60,000 nucleotides of DNA. Source: Owenia fusiformis. Lineage: Eukaryota; Annelida; Polychaeta; Sabellida; Oweniidae. The notes under the pieces are model-generated. The model saw only the letters and a program-made list of their open reading frames with translations. It ran no database searches and had not been told where the DNA came from. Each line of letters begins with the position of its first letter. The first letter of the stretch is position 1. A program made the translations under genes and the position numbers. This document shows positions 1 through 10,884 of the stretch, piece by piece. The stretch lies in NCBI GenBank assembly GCA_903813345.2, contig CAIIXF020000012.1, forward strand, positions 18,175,520 through 18,235,519, given 5' to 3'.

Positions 1-1281
1 TACACTTTTTAAGGCAAAACAAACATCAACTTTTATTGTGCTGATTTTCTATTTTTTAAACTGTATTTCATTTTCTTACAGAAGGTGGGCAAAATCAGAT
101 TTGCGAAATCACACAAAATGAGCTGGTGTCTGATAGAAATATCTAAAAAATAAGTTGGACTGCTCCATGTTTAGATGTTATTTTTTACATCCTTCTTGGG
201 TCTGAACATTTGATTATAAGAACATAAATTATAAAACAGAAAAATAGCCTTATATAATGCAAAACAATACAAACAGTTGAATACTGTATAAGCAACTCCC
301 TTGTTTAATAATAATGAAATTAATATCTTACATAACATAATTCTGTACTACAAACAGTATCTAATACATATAGGCAAATTAACCCTTAATATTTTGAGGC
401 AGAGACATTGGATTTCCAAGATCCTAGCTCGACAGTATGTTTTCATTCATTTCATTCAAAGCCAACCAGGAATTAAATCTATTTAACTAAATATAAAACC
501 AATGCTTGGAGGACTGACAGACAAGTTTTTCAGTCCCAGAGATCTCTGGAGATCTTTTAATTGAAAGGTTACACTAACGACCCATCTTATCATGGTGTAA
601 CATGAGGCTTCACATGAACCTAAAATTAAATTGGCAGTATCCCATCCCTCAACTTTTCCTGGATGCATTTAATTAAAATGCAATAAGTCTAAAAACACTT
701 TTTGAGCTGTTGCCTATTAAGAGTTAATATGCTGCTGTTGCTTTGGTTATGTAGCTTGTAAAGCAATTTTCTCCCCAGGATTATTTCATCTTTTCACATG
801 CTATATAGGTTTTCAGGTGAATGGAAGCCAATTTTCAAACTCTTAAGTGGTCCTACAGCACCCACTTGGTTTAATGCAGAGGATTTCACTGTAGTATGTG
901 ACAATTCTTTCAAAATCTTATTCCAGGCATTTTGATGTAAAGTTGCATAACCAGTGTAACAGCATTTCCATGTGGAGTGCTGCCAGTGTAACAGCATTGC
1001 CATGTGGAGTGCTGCCAGTGTAACAGCATTGCCATGTGGAGTGCTGCCTTAATTGAACTGTTAGTAGAATGTAGATGTGAGAGACTGGTCTAGAGACATT
1101 TGGTTCTAAACAGAAGGGCATATTGTGTTCAAAGTCAAATAATAAAAAAATGTAAGCATAAATGTTTGTCTAGAATGAAAGAATTATAGTAAAAAAATAT
1201 TTCGCAGCTTTGCTTTTATCAGAATTATATACCTATGACCAGCCTCCACACATTTTCAGACATATCTCTAGCAAGACTCAC
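1..1281. other. Region downstream of last recognised DGCR8 exon; no gene recognised
   Basis: On the minus strand this follows the donor of the last visible DGCR8 exon, so it should be DGCR8 intron. The expected C-terminal exon (the Lys-rich tail after the second dsRBD in human DGCR8) was looked for in all minus frames and not found, so it probably lies left of the window. The DNA is AT-rich and holds one short tandem repeat at 951-1047. Confidence 0.5.
951..1047. repeat. 32-bp tandem repeat, 3 copies
   Basis: The unit beginning CCAGTGTAACAGCATT occurs at about 951, 983 and 1015, with only one or two base differences. It is intronic with respect to DGCR8. Short open frames over it are by-products of the repeat. 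Confidence 0.85.
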
Positions 1282-1365
1282 CTTTCGCTCTTTCTGGGCA
1301 TGGAGTGACTCGCGACCGTAGAGACGTAGAAGAGACCCCCAGCATTGAATATAGGGGTGTAGAAG
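1282..1365 (-). CDS. DGCR8: DGCR8 coding exon 13 (last visible)
   Basis: Encodes [20 protein letters not shown] followed by LHAQKERK. Human has [20 protein letters not shown]. It has a clean acceptor (taacag) and a strong donor (AAAG|gtgagt), so at least one more exon follows off the left edge. Confidence 0.93.
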
Positions 1366-4300
1366 CTGTTAAAGATACAAAAAAAATGAATTCACATAAA
1401 CAATATAGAGACCCTTTTAGCAGTCACCATTCTGAAAGATGTGAAGACAAGAGATTCGTGCAGAAAGTTACTAGTTCCGAAGACAATCTCACATGCAATG
1501 ATATATTTGATTAAAATTAAATGACTCAAAATGTTATACAGATAATAATTATAATTGATAACATATTTTTTATCATCCGTACGGTAATCAATCATCCATT
1601 ATTCTTTTTGTAAAATGCAAGGTTTTCTTTGAAAGGTGTGATATCAAATCTACCAACTCTACAGTGACTGGTATCTCTATATATCAATATTCAATATCTG
1701 CTTTGAAACAATAAAAAGTGTTCACTTCACTAAACATGGCTTCATTTTAAGAGCACTGATAATATTATCATAGGGCTTTGCCTACCTTCAAGATGGACTG
1801 GGCAGCCAGTTGTTTTCCAATACGTTTGTTCTTACATTCGACAGTCACTGTGTGCTTCCCTACGGACATGGTGAACTCATTCTTGCGGTGTTTCATTGTC
1901 TTTGTGCCCACTGAGATCTCTGTGTCACCCATACCATAATTCCTAGACACAACAATTATACAGAAAATTTATTTATTTTCCAAATTCCATTACTAATTTC
2001 TCTAATTCTCCTGTCTGTCTTTCAAGAATCAATGTAAATACTTACCACAAGGCATCACATTATCACATGATCGTAAATGAGCCAATCAGAGAGCAAGAAT
2101 TTACCTATTGAGGCACTGCAGTAGTATCTGGTAAGGACTTGGCTGGCCTGCTCTACTGGACATCTGGTTCACTCTCGGGTCCTCTATCTTAACCACATCA
2201 AACAACTGCAAACACAAATATGTGTAAGCATTAGCTTTCTTCCACTCTATGAATCAGTCCCAGACAGATTGTATGGTTATAGACTATTATAATAGTAGAT
2301 CAACTGAAGTACAAGTAGAAATGTTTACTTCAAAAGCATTATATCTTTTAGCAAAATGCTCCCACCCAAGACATTGCAAACTCAAATTCCCCCACTTTCT
2401 TCTGATATTGCATACCTCATAGTCCTGGAACTCTTTAGTATTCAGTTCATCCAGACCCAACTTTGCCATCTCAGGTATCAGGATAGCTAGAGTCTTCTTA
2501 GCTAAAACGTAAAATGTACATATTATCACACATTACATGAAAATGTTAAAAAAGAGTTCTAGAAAATCATCAAAACTGTATTCCTCTTTTTGATATTGAA
2601 AAAATGAATTTGATTTACTTATTCAAGGAAAGTCAACATCTAATATTGCTTTACATTTGCTTAATTGAAAACAACAAAAAAGCCACCAACCTGCATCTAG
2701 TTTAGCAGCCTTCTTACTGTTAGCTCTTCCTACACCATATTCTACATTATTGATCACAATGGTAGCTTGGAATGGTGTCAGTGTATTGTCTACAATATAC
2801 AAACAAGCATAGGCCTATACCCTGTTTCTCACTTCTATTTTACTTGATTTTGTATGTACATGTATCATAATCTACACATAATATTGTTTTGTGGAATGAA
2901 AGGGAATACACAATACAGGTAATACAGGAAATAAATATATAATGGACACTAGGAAAAATATCCATCGAATTATCTTAATATTTTAAATTGGAACATCTCA
3001 TCTTGTCATCATTGACAACAAAAATCAGTTTTTCACCCCAACCCTGAATTTGACTAAACGGTGACGTTTGATCGTACATGTAGAGGTCATTTACTCTTGG
3101 CAGGTGAATATGATTTCTGTGACTTGAGTATATGATTTGTAGATTCTATATTTGCTCACCTATTTCTTTGAAGGTATATGTAGGGTGTGACTTGAGTATA
3201 TGTTGTACATACTCATGTAGAATACACACAGGAGATTTGCCATGGGGGTTCATAATTAGCTCTACAAGAAAACAGGCACATGGATTATTAAAGCCACACA
3301 GTTTAAAGTACATGTATATTCATTGCAACCTGTTTATGAATTAACTCTCGTTTTGATATGATTATCTACAGACTGCAGTGACTTCAAACCTACTTGAGTG
3401 TATTGCATTTGACGTTGTCCCCTAATTATGATTTAAAGTAACAGAGTTATGAGCGCAAAATCACTAACTGAAAAGAGGGTCTCATTCTTATTTGAGTGTA
3501 GAACTGTAGACTTATGTGATTGAGCAACTATTTGATTGTAACATTTGAGTTGAATCACTGATGATTAATAATAACAAAGTTATGAATGCAAAATCACTGA
3601 ACAGATGGTCTCAATTACCTTTCTTTTTCTTAGCTTCTTTGTCATCTCCATTATCTTCTAAAGGCACTTGATATGTTATCAGCTTAGTGTTAACAGGCTG
3701 CAATTATCATTAGTTATATTTATTCATTGGCTACAGTACGTCTTCTCAATACTCATTTTAACTTTGCTAATAACAATTTGTTTTTACTGACCAATCATAA
3801 CCATCCAATGTGTTTTACACAATTTTTATGAATGGTATTTCATATGATTTTTATAAAATATTTTTAAAAAAACAATATATCCTGCAAATTGTAAAGTAAT
3901 TCAAAAAAAATGAAAAAATGTGGCTAAATCCATCTTTACATCCTTATTCATCTATGAAATGTTCACCTCTATATCATCATTAAGGGTCTAAACTACGAAT
4001 TATATCCATTATTTATTTTAACTTGTAATTTTAAAGAACTCACCAATGTTGGTCTATTCTGTTTTTGCTTATTCTCGTGTTTCCGGCGGTCCTTCCAAGT
4101 CTTGAAACGTTTTATTGTAATTGTTTTAAAGTCAAATACGGTTTTACAATATTCATGCAGTTCCTCAGGTTCTGAAAATACACATTTCAGGGCTTTTGAA
4201 TGATCAATGGTTTTATAAAATGACTGCATATTTAGTAATTTACATGGAGTAGTGCACAGTCCTGACTTTTTAACAGAAGTAATGGTGTTGAATATTTTAA

Positions 4301-7300
4301 AATAAGTGAAATTACTTATGGAAAATCACTGACTTCTGTAATAATAATAGAATGTAGGAAGAATACAGATAGATATAGCCAGAGAAATGGATAGTCAGTA
4401 AGGTGGTTGCCCATATGGCTTCAGACTTACTCATGAGCACTTCTTTCTCTTGTTGCTCCACACCAAGAATTTTAATCTTATTGCCTAGGTCTTGTACTGC
4501 AGGATCAACAATAACTTTCTCTCCATCTCCACTCTCTGTACTTGCACTTGTTGGCACCTTAGCTTCATTAACAGCTGTATCAGCTGCTGTGACTGGAGCA
4601 TTAACAGCTGATGTTTGAGTCACTACAGCTGCATTAGAGTCATTGAGATTGTCAGTTGCAGCATTTGGACAAATATTTCCTTCGATGCCATTGGTTGTTG
4701 AGAGAGATGTCTGACTGGCTAGCGGAATGGCTGGATTGGATTGGCTGGCACCATTTTGTGATTGAGTAGGCGAGTCTTCAGTTTTGATTGGCACCATTGG
4801 TTGGACTTGTTGGTTGTCAGTTATATTTGATTGACAAGCTGACTCTGGTTTGTTAGATTCACTTACATCCACATTAGCATCTACTCAAAAAACATGAAGT
4901 GCATGTGCATGATGAACATTAATACACACAAAAATAACAAAAAGATGAACACAAACAGTCTTAAGTTAACTATTCTAAAGGTCCAATTATAAATGCAGTT
5001 TGTAATGGTTGTCAAGCATCCAAAAATTGTGATTGAATAAGCGTGAAAAATGTTTGACATTTTTATGAGAGGACTTCAATATTATATAACTTTAAAGAAG
5101 GGCATAAGACAATCTAGCAGATTGACAAAGGGTTTCATTTCAAGTATTACTGAACAAATAGTATGTTTTGTACCTTTGAGCTTGGCCTGTCGTAGATACT
5201 TTTCTTTCTCTCTTCTGTAGCTCATACAAGGTACAGCACATAGTGGGATGTCATGTTTCTGAAAACATATTGCAATTGCATGTATTCTGACATGTCTGAT
5301 TAGAGGTACAGCACATAGTGGGATGTCATGTTTCTGAAAACATATTGCAATTGCATGTATTCTGACATGTCTGATACAAGGTACAGCACACAGTGGGATG
5401 TCATGTTTCTGAAAACATATTGCAATTGCATGTATTCTGACATGTCTCATACAAGGCTCAGCACATAGTGGGATGTCATGTTTCTGAAAACATATTGCAA
5501 TTGCATGTATTCTGACATGTCTCATACAAGGCTCAGCACATAGTGGGATGTCATGTTTCTGAAAACATATTGCAATTGCATGTATTCTGACATGTCTGAT
5601 ACAAGGTACAGCACATAGTGGGATGTCATGTTTCTGAAAACATATTGCAATTGCATGTATTCTGACATGTCTCATACAAGGCTCAGCACATAGTGGGATG
5701 TCATGTTTCTGAAAACATATTGCAATTGCATGTATTCTGACATGTCTCATACAAGGCTCAGCACATAGTGGGATGTCATGTTTCTGAAAACATATTGCAA
5801 TTGCATGTATTCTGACATGTCTGATACAAGGTACAGCACTTAGTGGGATGTCATGTTTCTGAAAACATATTGCAATTGCATGTATTCTGACATGTCTTAT
5901 ACAAGGTGCATATACAAACATTACGGATATTTTAAACTTTGATATAAGGTAGAAATATTACAGTATTTTGAATTTTGATATAAGGTATTTTGCGGAAACA
6001 TGTTACATGTATTCATACAAGGTATTTCTGGCCTGGAAACATTACAAGTATTCTGATACAAGGTATTTCAGGGAAACCTTATATGTATTCATACAAGGTA
6101 TTTCTGAGTTGACTACATGTGTTCATACAATGTATTTCTTGAAACCAAAATTTTTTGTAAATAGGCAATGGAAATATATATTTAGAGAATAAATAATTTC
6201 AAGAAGTTAGAAGGACTTACTCTTGCACTACCGGGTCCCAGGAAGTAAGGTCGGGCCAATGTACAGACTCTCGACTGTTTGTGCAGGTAGATTGGCATGC
6301 CACTGTCATGTGTCAAACACACCCAGTCCTCAGGTAGAAACTCAAATGGGTCAGCACCATACTCTAATCAACAGAAGGAAATGTATATCAGAAAATATGT
6401 AACGCCTGCACTAGGGATGTCACGGTTTCCCGATATTGTCCCATCCCTCAGGACGGGACAACCCTCGGGTACCGAATATTTCGGTTCATGTTCAGGATAT
6501 ACTATATCTCCTGTATATGACCCTAAAACTTCCCAAATGCACGATAAATATGATCTAAACTAGAATTTTCTTTCGTTTTTACAACTTATCTGCCGGATTA
6601 CATTCATGCGTAAATACCATCTAGTGGCAATTACTATAAGTGACGAAAATTCAAAAAACGAAAATGAAAGACAGAACATGCAGTTTTATCGATAACAGTG
6701 TTTCCCTTTGTAATATGCTTTAATTTAAAAAAAAACAAAGAACTTCATCAGCGAGAAAGGTAACAACTTAAAATTAATCTCAGATTACAAGTTTTTGCGC
6801 AACATGCACAGCCCTCTTATGACGTTCAAAAGATCCGCGCTGCATAAGCATTATTGGTTATGTCCCGTCCCAAATGTTCCGTCTCAAAATGGATAATTCC
6901 CGTCCCGCCCCTGGAGTTTAATTTCTAAAGTGCATTGGACAGAAATTCCAAACTGAAATTTGACAGATTTTTAATTTTGGCAGATTTTCTGCCTCCGCCA
7001 ATCCGGCAAATTAAAACAAGAGCCAGATTTAGTGTATGTACAACAATGTCAACACTTCTGGTGGAGACATAAAAATGCTAAAAGGTCAAATTGGCAATGG
7101 TTCCCATGTTAAAATTATATTTTCCAATAATTTTCCTGTTATTTTCATTAATTTGCCTGTTGTCAGAATTTCTAATGTTTTTGCCTAAGCCACAAAAAAA
7201 TCTTATTAAATAATGTTTAGTAGGGATGAAAACATTATAGATAGATGTACAATGTGCATGGTAAAACCTATATCTAATTCAAACGCCACTTGAACTGACC

Positions 7301-8963
7301 ACTTGGATAGCTGTTCAGATTAGCAGGAATTCATTTCACATATCAACATGTGAATCAACAAAATTAGGTCAAAGAAAAGGTGTTCAAATCAAAAGGTATT
7401 TTGATAAGAGAATACAGGTTTTACTGTGATGTTACCTTTCAGGACGATTTTATCCTTAACTAAGGGAGCAGTGGTAGTTTCTCCAGTCTCAGCTTGTGTT
7501 TTATATGTCTTCATCCCTTCATCCAGCCATGATTCTACATCACCTACAGAAGTATTACAGGAAACATTACTTTACTTAAAGTCAAAGATAGGAGATGTGA
7601 TCACCATAGAGACACAAAATATCATCGACTGAATCAATAAATGTTTTGGATACAAAAGCATCAGTTTAGGCATGATCTAACAAATCTGATTCAATAGATT
7701 TTTTACATATTTCAGACTTCTAAATGCTGAAAAGTTGTGCATTTGTAGAAGGTTAATGCTCTCTTGCTGAAAGATGGGTCAGAGAAAAGTTTTTTTTACC
7801 AAAAGGAAGTTACTTGGGGCTGAAAGTAATAGTCAAATACTTACTTAATATGTACTTCTTATCTAACCTTGACTGACCCAAATCCTACTCATTTTACATT
7901 TTCAAGCAAAAAAATGTTTCGATTTTGAGTTCAATTTCAATATGTTATCCAAGGAGTAATCTGAATACATGTAATTTACACTACGATGACATACATGGTG
8001 AATAGACAGTTGAGTGACAACAGAAAAAACAACCCCTCCCCTAGTGTAGATGAACTTTTGACCTGTTATAAAGGTACCTTCAAACTCTTGATCTTCACTT
8101 TCTCTACCAGCAGTGTTATCATCAGCATCATTCTCGTCTTCAGATTCACCATCAGAGTCTTGGGATCCTTCATCTGCATTTGACAATCCCTCCTTTTCTG
8201 TTGGGGCAGTGCTATTTACAGCAGTATCAACATCTACTGCTGATTCAGCATTCATTGGTGTACTAGTTGCGTTAATGGTAGGCAAGGTTTGACCAACCTC
8301 ATTTGAGTCTCTTTTAATCAGATCATCTTCACTCGTGGTTTTATTTCCAGTGTTTGAACTCTCAGATTCTGAGCTTGTGTCATTTGTTGATTTAGACTTA
8401 GGTTGATAGTAAGTTGCAGGATTTTTTGGTCCTATAATACCCTTCCAGGCTAATAATTTGTTCAAACGCTCTTTTACAACTACTTTTTTCTTTTTTGTTA
8501 CAGTTTCTACGCTCTCATTATCATCCTTGGCCGTCTCATTTGCTTGCTCTTTATCATCACTTTCATCTCCACTTCTATACTCTCCGGCTTCTTTCTCATC
8601 ATTAAATGTGGGCTGAACAGTAGTTATCTTTTGAGATTTCCGTACTGCTTCATTTGGTTCATCTTTGGAGCGCTTACGTTTATTTTTTGCAGGATTGCCA
8701 GCTTGTATGACATCCATTAATGTAGAAGGCTTAAACATGTTCTCTTCTTCACTTAGTATCTCACCATCCTCTGGGCCAGAGCTAAGCATGCCTTCTTCAT
8801 ATTCATCACTTTGAATTCTGGACTTCCTAACACTTGGTTTATCCCCACTTGGCCCATTAGCCGATGCTTTATATTCACCATCATCATTGTCAAAGTCCAA
8901 TCTCTGTTCTAAAAGATTAGACACTTGTTTTGATGCTGGTTGGCTTTGGGCTTTATCCATCAT
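1282..8963 (-). CDS. DGCR8: DGCR8/Pasha, microprocessor subunit (13 coding exons, 3' end off window)
   Basis: DGCR8 is the nuclear RNA-binding partner of Drosha. It binds pri-miRNA hairpins, and its haem-bound dimer raises cleavage fidelity. Coding exons in order: 8963-8078, 7543-7436, 6363-6221, 5258-5174, 4883-4431, 4171-4044, 3697-3619, 3261-3160, 2789-2691, 2501-2416, 2205-2105, 1942-1786, 1365-1282. Phases agree throughout and give 837 codons so far; human DGCR8 is 773 aa. Seen in order: acidic low-complexity N-terminus (1-295), WW region (about 340-372), the KHD..PC haem-binding segment (380-390), a conserved helix with [13 protein letters not shown] before the dsRBDs, dsRBD1 (about 640-723) and dsRBD2 (about 744-811). 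The first Met pair (8963-8958) is the likely start; no in-frame upstream ATG was seen in the putative 5' UTR. The C-terminal Drosha-binding tail is missing from the window. Identification rests on remembered human DGCR8 and is very secure. Confidence 0.95.
1786..1942 (-). CDS. DGCR8: DGCR8 coding exon 12: dsRBD2
   Basis: Encodes NYGMGDTEI, then [20 protein letters not shown] and [10 protein letters not shown]. This is dsRBD2, with the KNKRxGKQLAxQ RNA-binding helix start conserved against human. Confidence 0.95.
2105..2205 (-). CDS. DGCR8: DGCR8 coding exon 11: linker and start of dsRBD2
   Basis: Encodes [12 protein letters not shown], then [12 protein letters not shown]. Human DGCR8 has ISIEDSRV and SPYQILHECLKR. 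The codon for the last Arg is split 2+1 across the intron. Confidence 0.94.
2416..2501 (-). CDS. DGCR8: DGCR8 coding exon 10: end of dsRBD1
   Basis: Encodes [16 protein letters not shown], completing dsRBD1 helix 2 (human ARATLEILIPDF), then a short inter-domain linker ending EFQDYE. Confidence 0.94.
2691..2789 (-). CDS. DGCR8: DGCR8 coding exon 9: dsRBD1 beta sheet
   Basis: Encodes [20 protein letters not shown] followed by KAAKLDA. This is the strand region plus the start of the second helix, with the SKKxAK RNA-contact motif of double-stranded RNA-binding domains. Confidence 0.94.
3160..3261 (-). CDS. DGCR8: DGCR8 coding exon 8: start of dsRBD1
   Basis: Encodes [20 protein letters not shown] and on to [11 protein letters not shown]. 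NPxGKSxVCILHEYxQ is nearly identical to human helix 1 of dsRBD1. Confidence 0.95.
3619..3697 (-). CDS. DGCR8: DGCR8 coding exon 7
   Basis: Encodes [12 protein letters not shown] followed by an acidic/Lys stretch. It aligns with the human NQKLITLSVQ strand before dsRBD1. Phase 0 in, phase 1 out. Confidence 0.9.
4044..4171 (-). CDS. DGCR8: DGCR8 coding exon 6: conserved pre-dsRBD helix
   Basis: Encodes [20 protein letters not shown], then [17 protein letters not shown]. This aligns with the human segment DFEQVTVKKFRTWAERRQF, which is part of the haem-binding domain boundary and RNA-binding core. Confidence 0.93.
4431..4883 (-). CDS. DGCR8: DGCR8 coding exon 5: low-complexity linker
   Basis: Ser/Thr/Ala/Asn-rich linker between the haem-binding region and the RNA-binding core, ending [11 protein letters not shown]. 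It is much longer than the equivalent human linker. The acceptor is a NAGNAG (gagtag), so an alternative start at 4880 would drop one Val without a frame change. Confidence 0.88.
4877..4888 (-). other. NAGNAG tandem acceptor of DGCR8 exon 5
   Basis: The minus strand reads tttttgag|tag|ATGCT. Either AG joins exon 4 in frame (Val-Asp-Ala or Asp-Ala), giving proteins that differ by one residue. Confidence 0.6.
5174..5258 (-). CDS. DGCR8: DGCR8 coding exon 4: haem-ligand Pro-Cys segment
   Basis: Minimal exon [20 protein letters not shown] and on to LKLK, residues 380-407. Human DGCR8 has KHDPPLSSIPCLHYKKMK here, and its Cys352 is the haem ligand; Cys390 corresponds. The 5' part of this exon and its acceptor are the first of nine tandem copies (5231-5905). 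Upstream acceptors at exon-start positions 5333, 5408, 5483, 5558, 5633, 5708, 5783 and 5858 are equally good by eye, and all are in frame. Which one is used cannot be told from DNA. Confidence 0.85.
5231..5905 (-). repeat. Nine-copy 75-bp tandem array of a DGCR8 3' splice site plus exon start
   Basis: Exactly 9 x 75 bp. Unit starts are 5231, 5306, 5381, 5456, 5531, 5606, 5681, 5756 and 5831. Each unit (minus strand) contains a pyrimidine-poor tract, GTTTTCAG|AAACATGAC and codons up to a Pro-Cys. The period is a multiple of three, and no unit has a stop in the exon frame, so the array is a continuous open frame joined to exon 4. Two variants (Val-Pro-Cys-Ile and Glu-Pro-Cys-Met) occur in a roughly three-unit pattern. 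The copy at 5306 has Leu in place of the Cys. Confidence 0.95.
5906..6145. repeat. Degenerate ~37-43 bp minisatellite abutting the 75-bp array
   Basis: About six irregular units joined by ATACAAGGTA-like words, for example ATACAAGGTATTTC near 6057 and 6095. The same word (ATACAAGGTAC on the plus strand) lies inside DGCR8 exon 4, where it encodes Val-Pro-Cys. It also forms the unit joints of the neighbouring 75-bp array. Confidence 0.7.
6221..6363 (-). CDS. DGCR8: DGCR8 coding exon 3: WW domain region
   Basis: Residues 332-379. Contains [19 protein letters not shown] and [12 protein letters not shown]. These match the WW and dimerisation part of the haem-binding region in human DGCR8 (first Trp = W345). 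The second WW Trp is replaced (CTLARP where human has VTWSRP), but the Pro is kept. Ends phase 0. Confidence 0.93.
6412..6925. mobile_element. Probable decayed hAT-like non-autonomous element
   Basis: Starts CTAGGGATGTCACGG and holds sub-terminal repeats of GGGACGG, CGGGTACC and TCCCGTCCC words in both directions. A matching right terminus is not clear. It lies in the intron just upstream of the DGCR8 WW exon. The call is by resemblance only. Confidence 0.4.
7260..7427. mobile_element. Small inverted-repeat element (CAGTAAAACC family), copy 1
   Basis: Left end GGTAAAACCTATATC, right end ACAGGTTTTACTG. Internal words about 'GTTCAGATTAGCAGG' are shared with the copies at 15759 and 18723. The right end lies about 10 bp from the DGCR8 exon 2 donor. 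Confidence 0.6.
7436..7543 (-). CDS. DGCR8: DGCR8 coding exon 2
   Basis: Begins [12 protein letters not shown] and ends KDKIVLK, just before the WW exon. Acceptor ctgtag, donor AAAG|gtaac. A small inverted-repeat element ends only about 10 bp beyond the donor. Confidence 0.9.
8078..8963 (-). CDS. DGCR8: DGCR8 coding exon 1: acidic N-terminal region
   Basis: Encodes residues 1-295, starting MMDKAQ. It is rich in Ser, Glu and Asp, with basic clusters ([21 protein letters not shown]) that could act as nuclear localisation signals. It is probably disordered, as in other DGCR8 proteins. The donor is GAAG|gtacct at 8077, phase 1. Confidence 0.9.
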
Positions 8964-9136
8964 GTATTCAGTGTCTTAATTCAAAGTTGAGTTGAATTTG
9001 TTTCATCCATGTTGTTTTATAACTTTAATGATTAACAAAGTCAGTGTTCTTTTCTTGGGAGATCAGTTATTCACTGCTGTTCTGTCTTACAATTTTCTAT
9101 TTTGAAAGTGTAAAGACTGTAAACCCCATCAGCGTT
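8964..9136 (-). other. Putative DGCR8 5' UTR part of first coding exon
   Basis: A good minus-strand acceptor (caattttttcag|AACGC) lies at 9137-9138, upstream of the start codon. The sequence between could be 5' UTR. This is inferred from the splice site only. Confidence 0.35.
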
Positions 9137-9962
9137 CTGAAAAAATTGAGCTTGTTATTATGCCAGACTAGACCTAAACCCAACAAGTATCACAGAATTT
9201 TTAGGAAGATATGAATGCAACTGACATCAAAATGCACTGAACACACATAAAAGACTACAGTGTATAAACTAATCAGTGGTTCATGAAGTTGAATATGTGG
9301 TAATATTGAAAACTGCAGTTGTTGCTGAATTCGCACAATGTACTGTTAATTACCAAAGAGAAAGATCAGTATTACTTTAACTTTGCTAACCTCCAGTACA
9401 ATGCACAAATGACTGTAGTTTCAAAATTAATCCATCTTTAAGTAAAATGGGGCTGCCCAAAATATGTCTTCAAAAACCCTAATTTGTTGCAAACTGTTTC
9501 TCCATATGGAGCTAATATTTCACAGCATTGCCATCTTTTGAAAGAGCTATTATTCACCACTGCACTAACTGAGAAACAGAGGAATCATTTTTTTTTTATC
9601 AAACTGACATATGCATTTTGACAATAAAAGTGGTAGCCATGTTGAAATTTTGTGAGAATTTTGCTGACACCTCAATTCCCTTTTAAGGCATAACTGATGC
9701 TCTGCAGCTCTATGACCTTAATCATATTGGTATTGAGGCTATCAATGATTACTGTGATCCGTTTAATAGTAGAAACAAAACATAAGTGTACTTATATGAA
9801 AAAGGCACCAGTGAAAAATGGAATTGCTGAATGTTACTTCGGTCCAAAGCCTTCTCTATATTCCGGCTTTGAGGAGGAAGATTGAGCTGCCTTAGTATTA
9901 TAAATATTGTAAATCATTGTGTCACACGCACAGTAAATATGGCATAATAATATGAAATATAC

Positions 9963-10092
9963 CTTTATGTATAGATTTGAAGAACATCAGCTCACATCCC
10001 CGTCTGAATCTATTGTTATATTTGATTTCTTTAAGCGAGAATAATTTTAAATGTTATTCACGTCCAGAACCGGAAGCCATTTTTAGCTACAG
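9963..10092 (-). other. Candidate DGCR8 non-coding first exon
   Basis: The minus strand has a donor CATAAAG|gtatat at 9962 downstream of a GC-richer stretch with CCGGAAG (ETS-like, about 10070). It includes a short open frame starting ATGGCTTCCGG that stops after 8 codons. The evidence is weak. Confidence 0.3.
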
Positions 10093-10884
10093 CGAGAAAA
10101 TTTCACCATTTGTCAAACTCCGAAATGAAATTTTGAAATAGATTAGATCTATCTAAATCCATACAAGCAACGCTTCATCCTAAATATGATTAATATTCTT
10201 AAAAATATTTATAAAAAATTTTATTAAAAATGAGTTCTAGGTGTGTGTAGGTGCGTGTAGCACAGTACATACGAAATCAATGAAGTTTCGTCTAGCTGTA
10301 AGCTAGAGACTCGAGTAAGCTGAATGGACAAGTGTTGTACATGTTTCTGAGCCATGTTTACATGATAAATAAAAGTGTCATTAAGGTCAATGTCATGCAT
10401 GTACTTTGGAATTTTTTGCAATTGTGAAAACTTGACGCCAAGAAAGGCCAATAATCACGCCGCTTGGGACCTGAATAAACAAGAAATTTTGAAACAGTCT
10501 CAGTCTAAGTGCCCTATGTAGCTGAAAGATATTTGTATTGTATCCCTAATGAGAAAAAATGAATAAATATATGAATGAATTATGATAAAGTGAGACAGCA
10601 CCTGATCTAGCCTGACAAAAGATGGCGCTGTGGTAAAATCTCATCCAACATTTTCAATTTGTCGAAATTTCTGAAATTCTCTCTAAATTTTTGCACTAAT
10701 CTGGGTGTTTTGTCAAACGATCCTGATTCCAATTTACGAATCGATAGTAGTCTTATCAAAATAACATAAATCAGTTGAGCAATTGATTCAAATTACCACT
10801 GTATTTGCAGTTTATTGACGCCCACGATTTTCAGCGGATATTCCAAAATGCTTTGAGTAAAGATAGCAGCCATCTTTTCGATAT
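10060..10884. promoter_or_regulatory. Presumed divergent promoter region of DGCR8 and HGH1
   Basis: The two genes are head to head. ACCGGAAGCCATTTT near 10070 and GCAGCCATCTTTTCG near 10868 resemble ETS and YY1 sites of housekeeping promoters. A donor ATAT|GTAAGT at 10885 could end a non-coding HGH1 first exon that splices to the acceptor at 14678. No TATA-based argument was made. Confidence 0.35.

Noticed and set aside
60-110. Plus-strand acceptor TTTCTTACAG and a possible exon of another gene
   Set aside because: No supported open frame or partner site; a single splice-like word is not enough.
1305-1514. 69-aa plus-strand frame beginning [10 protein letters not shown]
   Set aside because: Its 5' part is the antisense of DGCR8 exon 13; the rest is intron.
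5082-5921. A 279-aa repetitive protein on the minus strand as a stand-alone gene
   Set aside because: The frame is the 75-bp array read through DGCR8 intron and exon 4. Its right part matches DGCR8, and the spliced gene model explains it.
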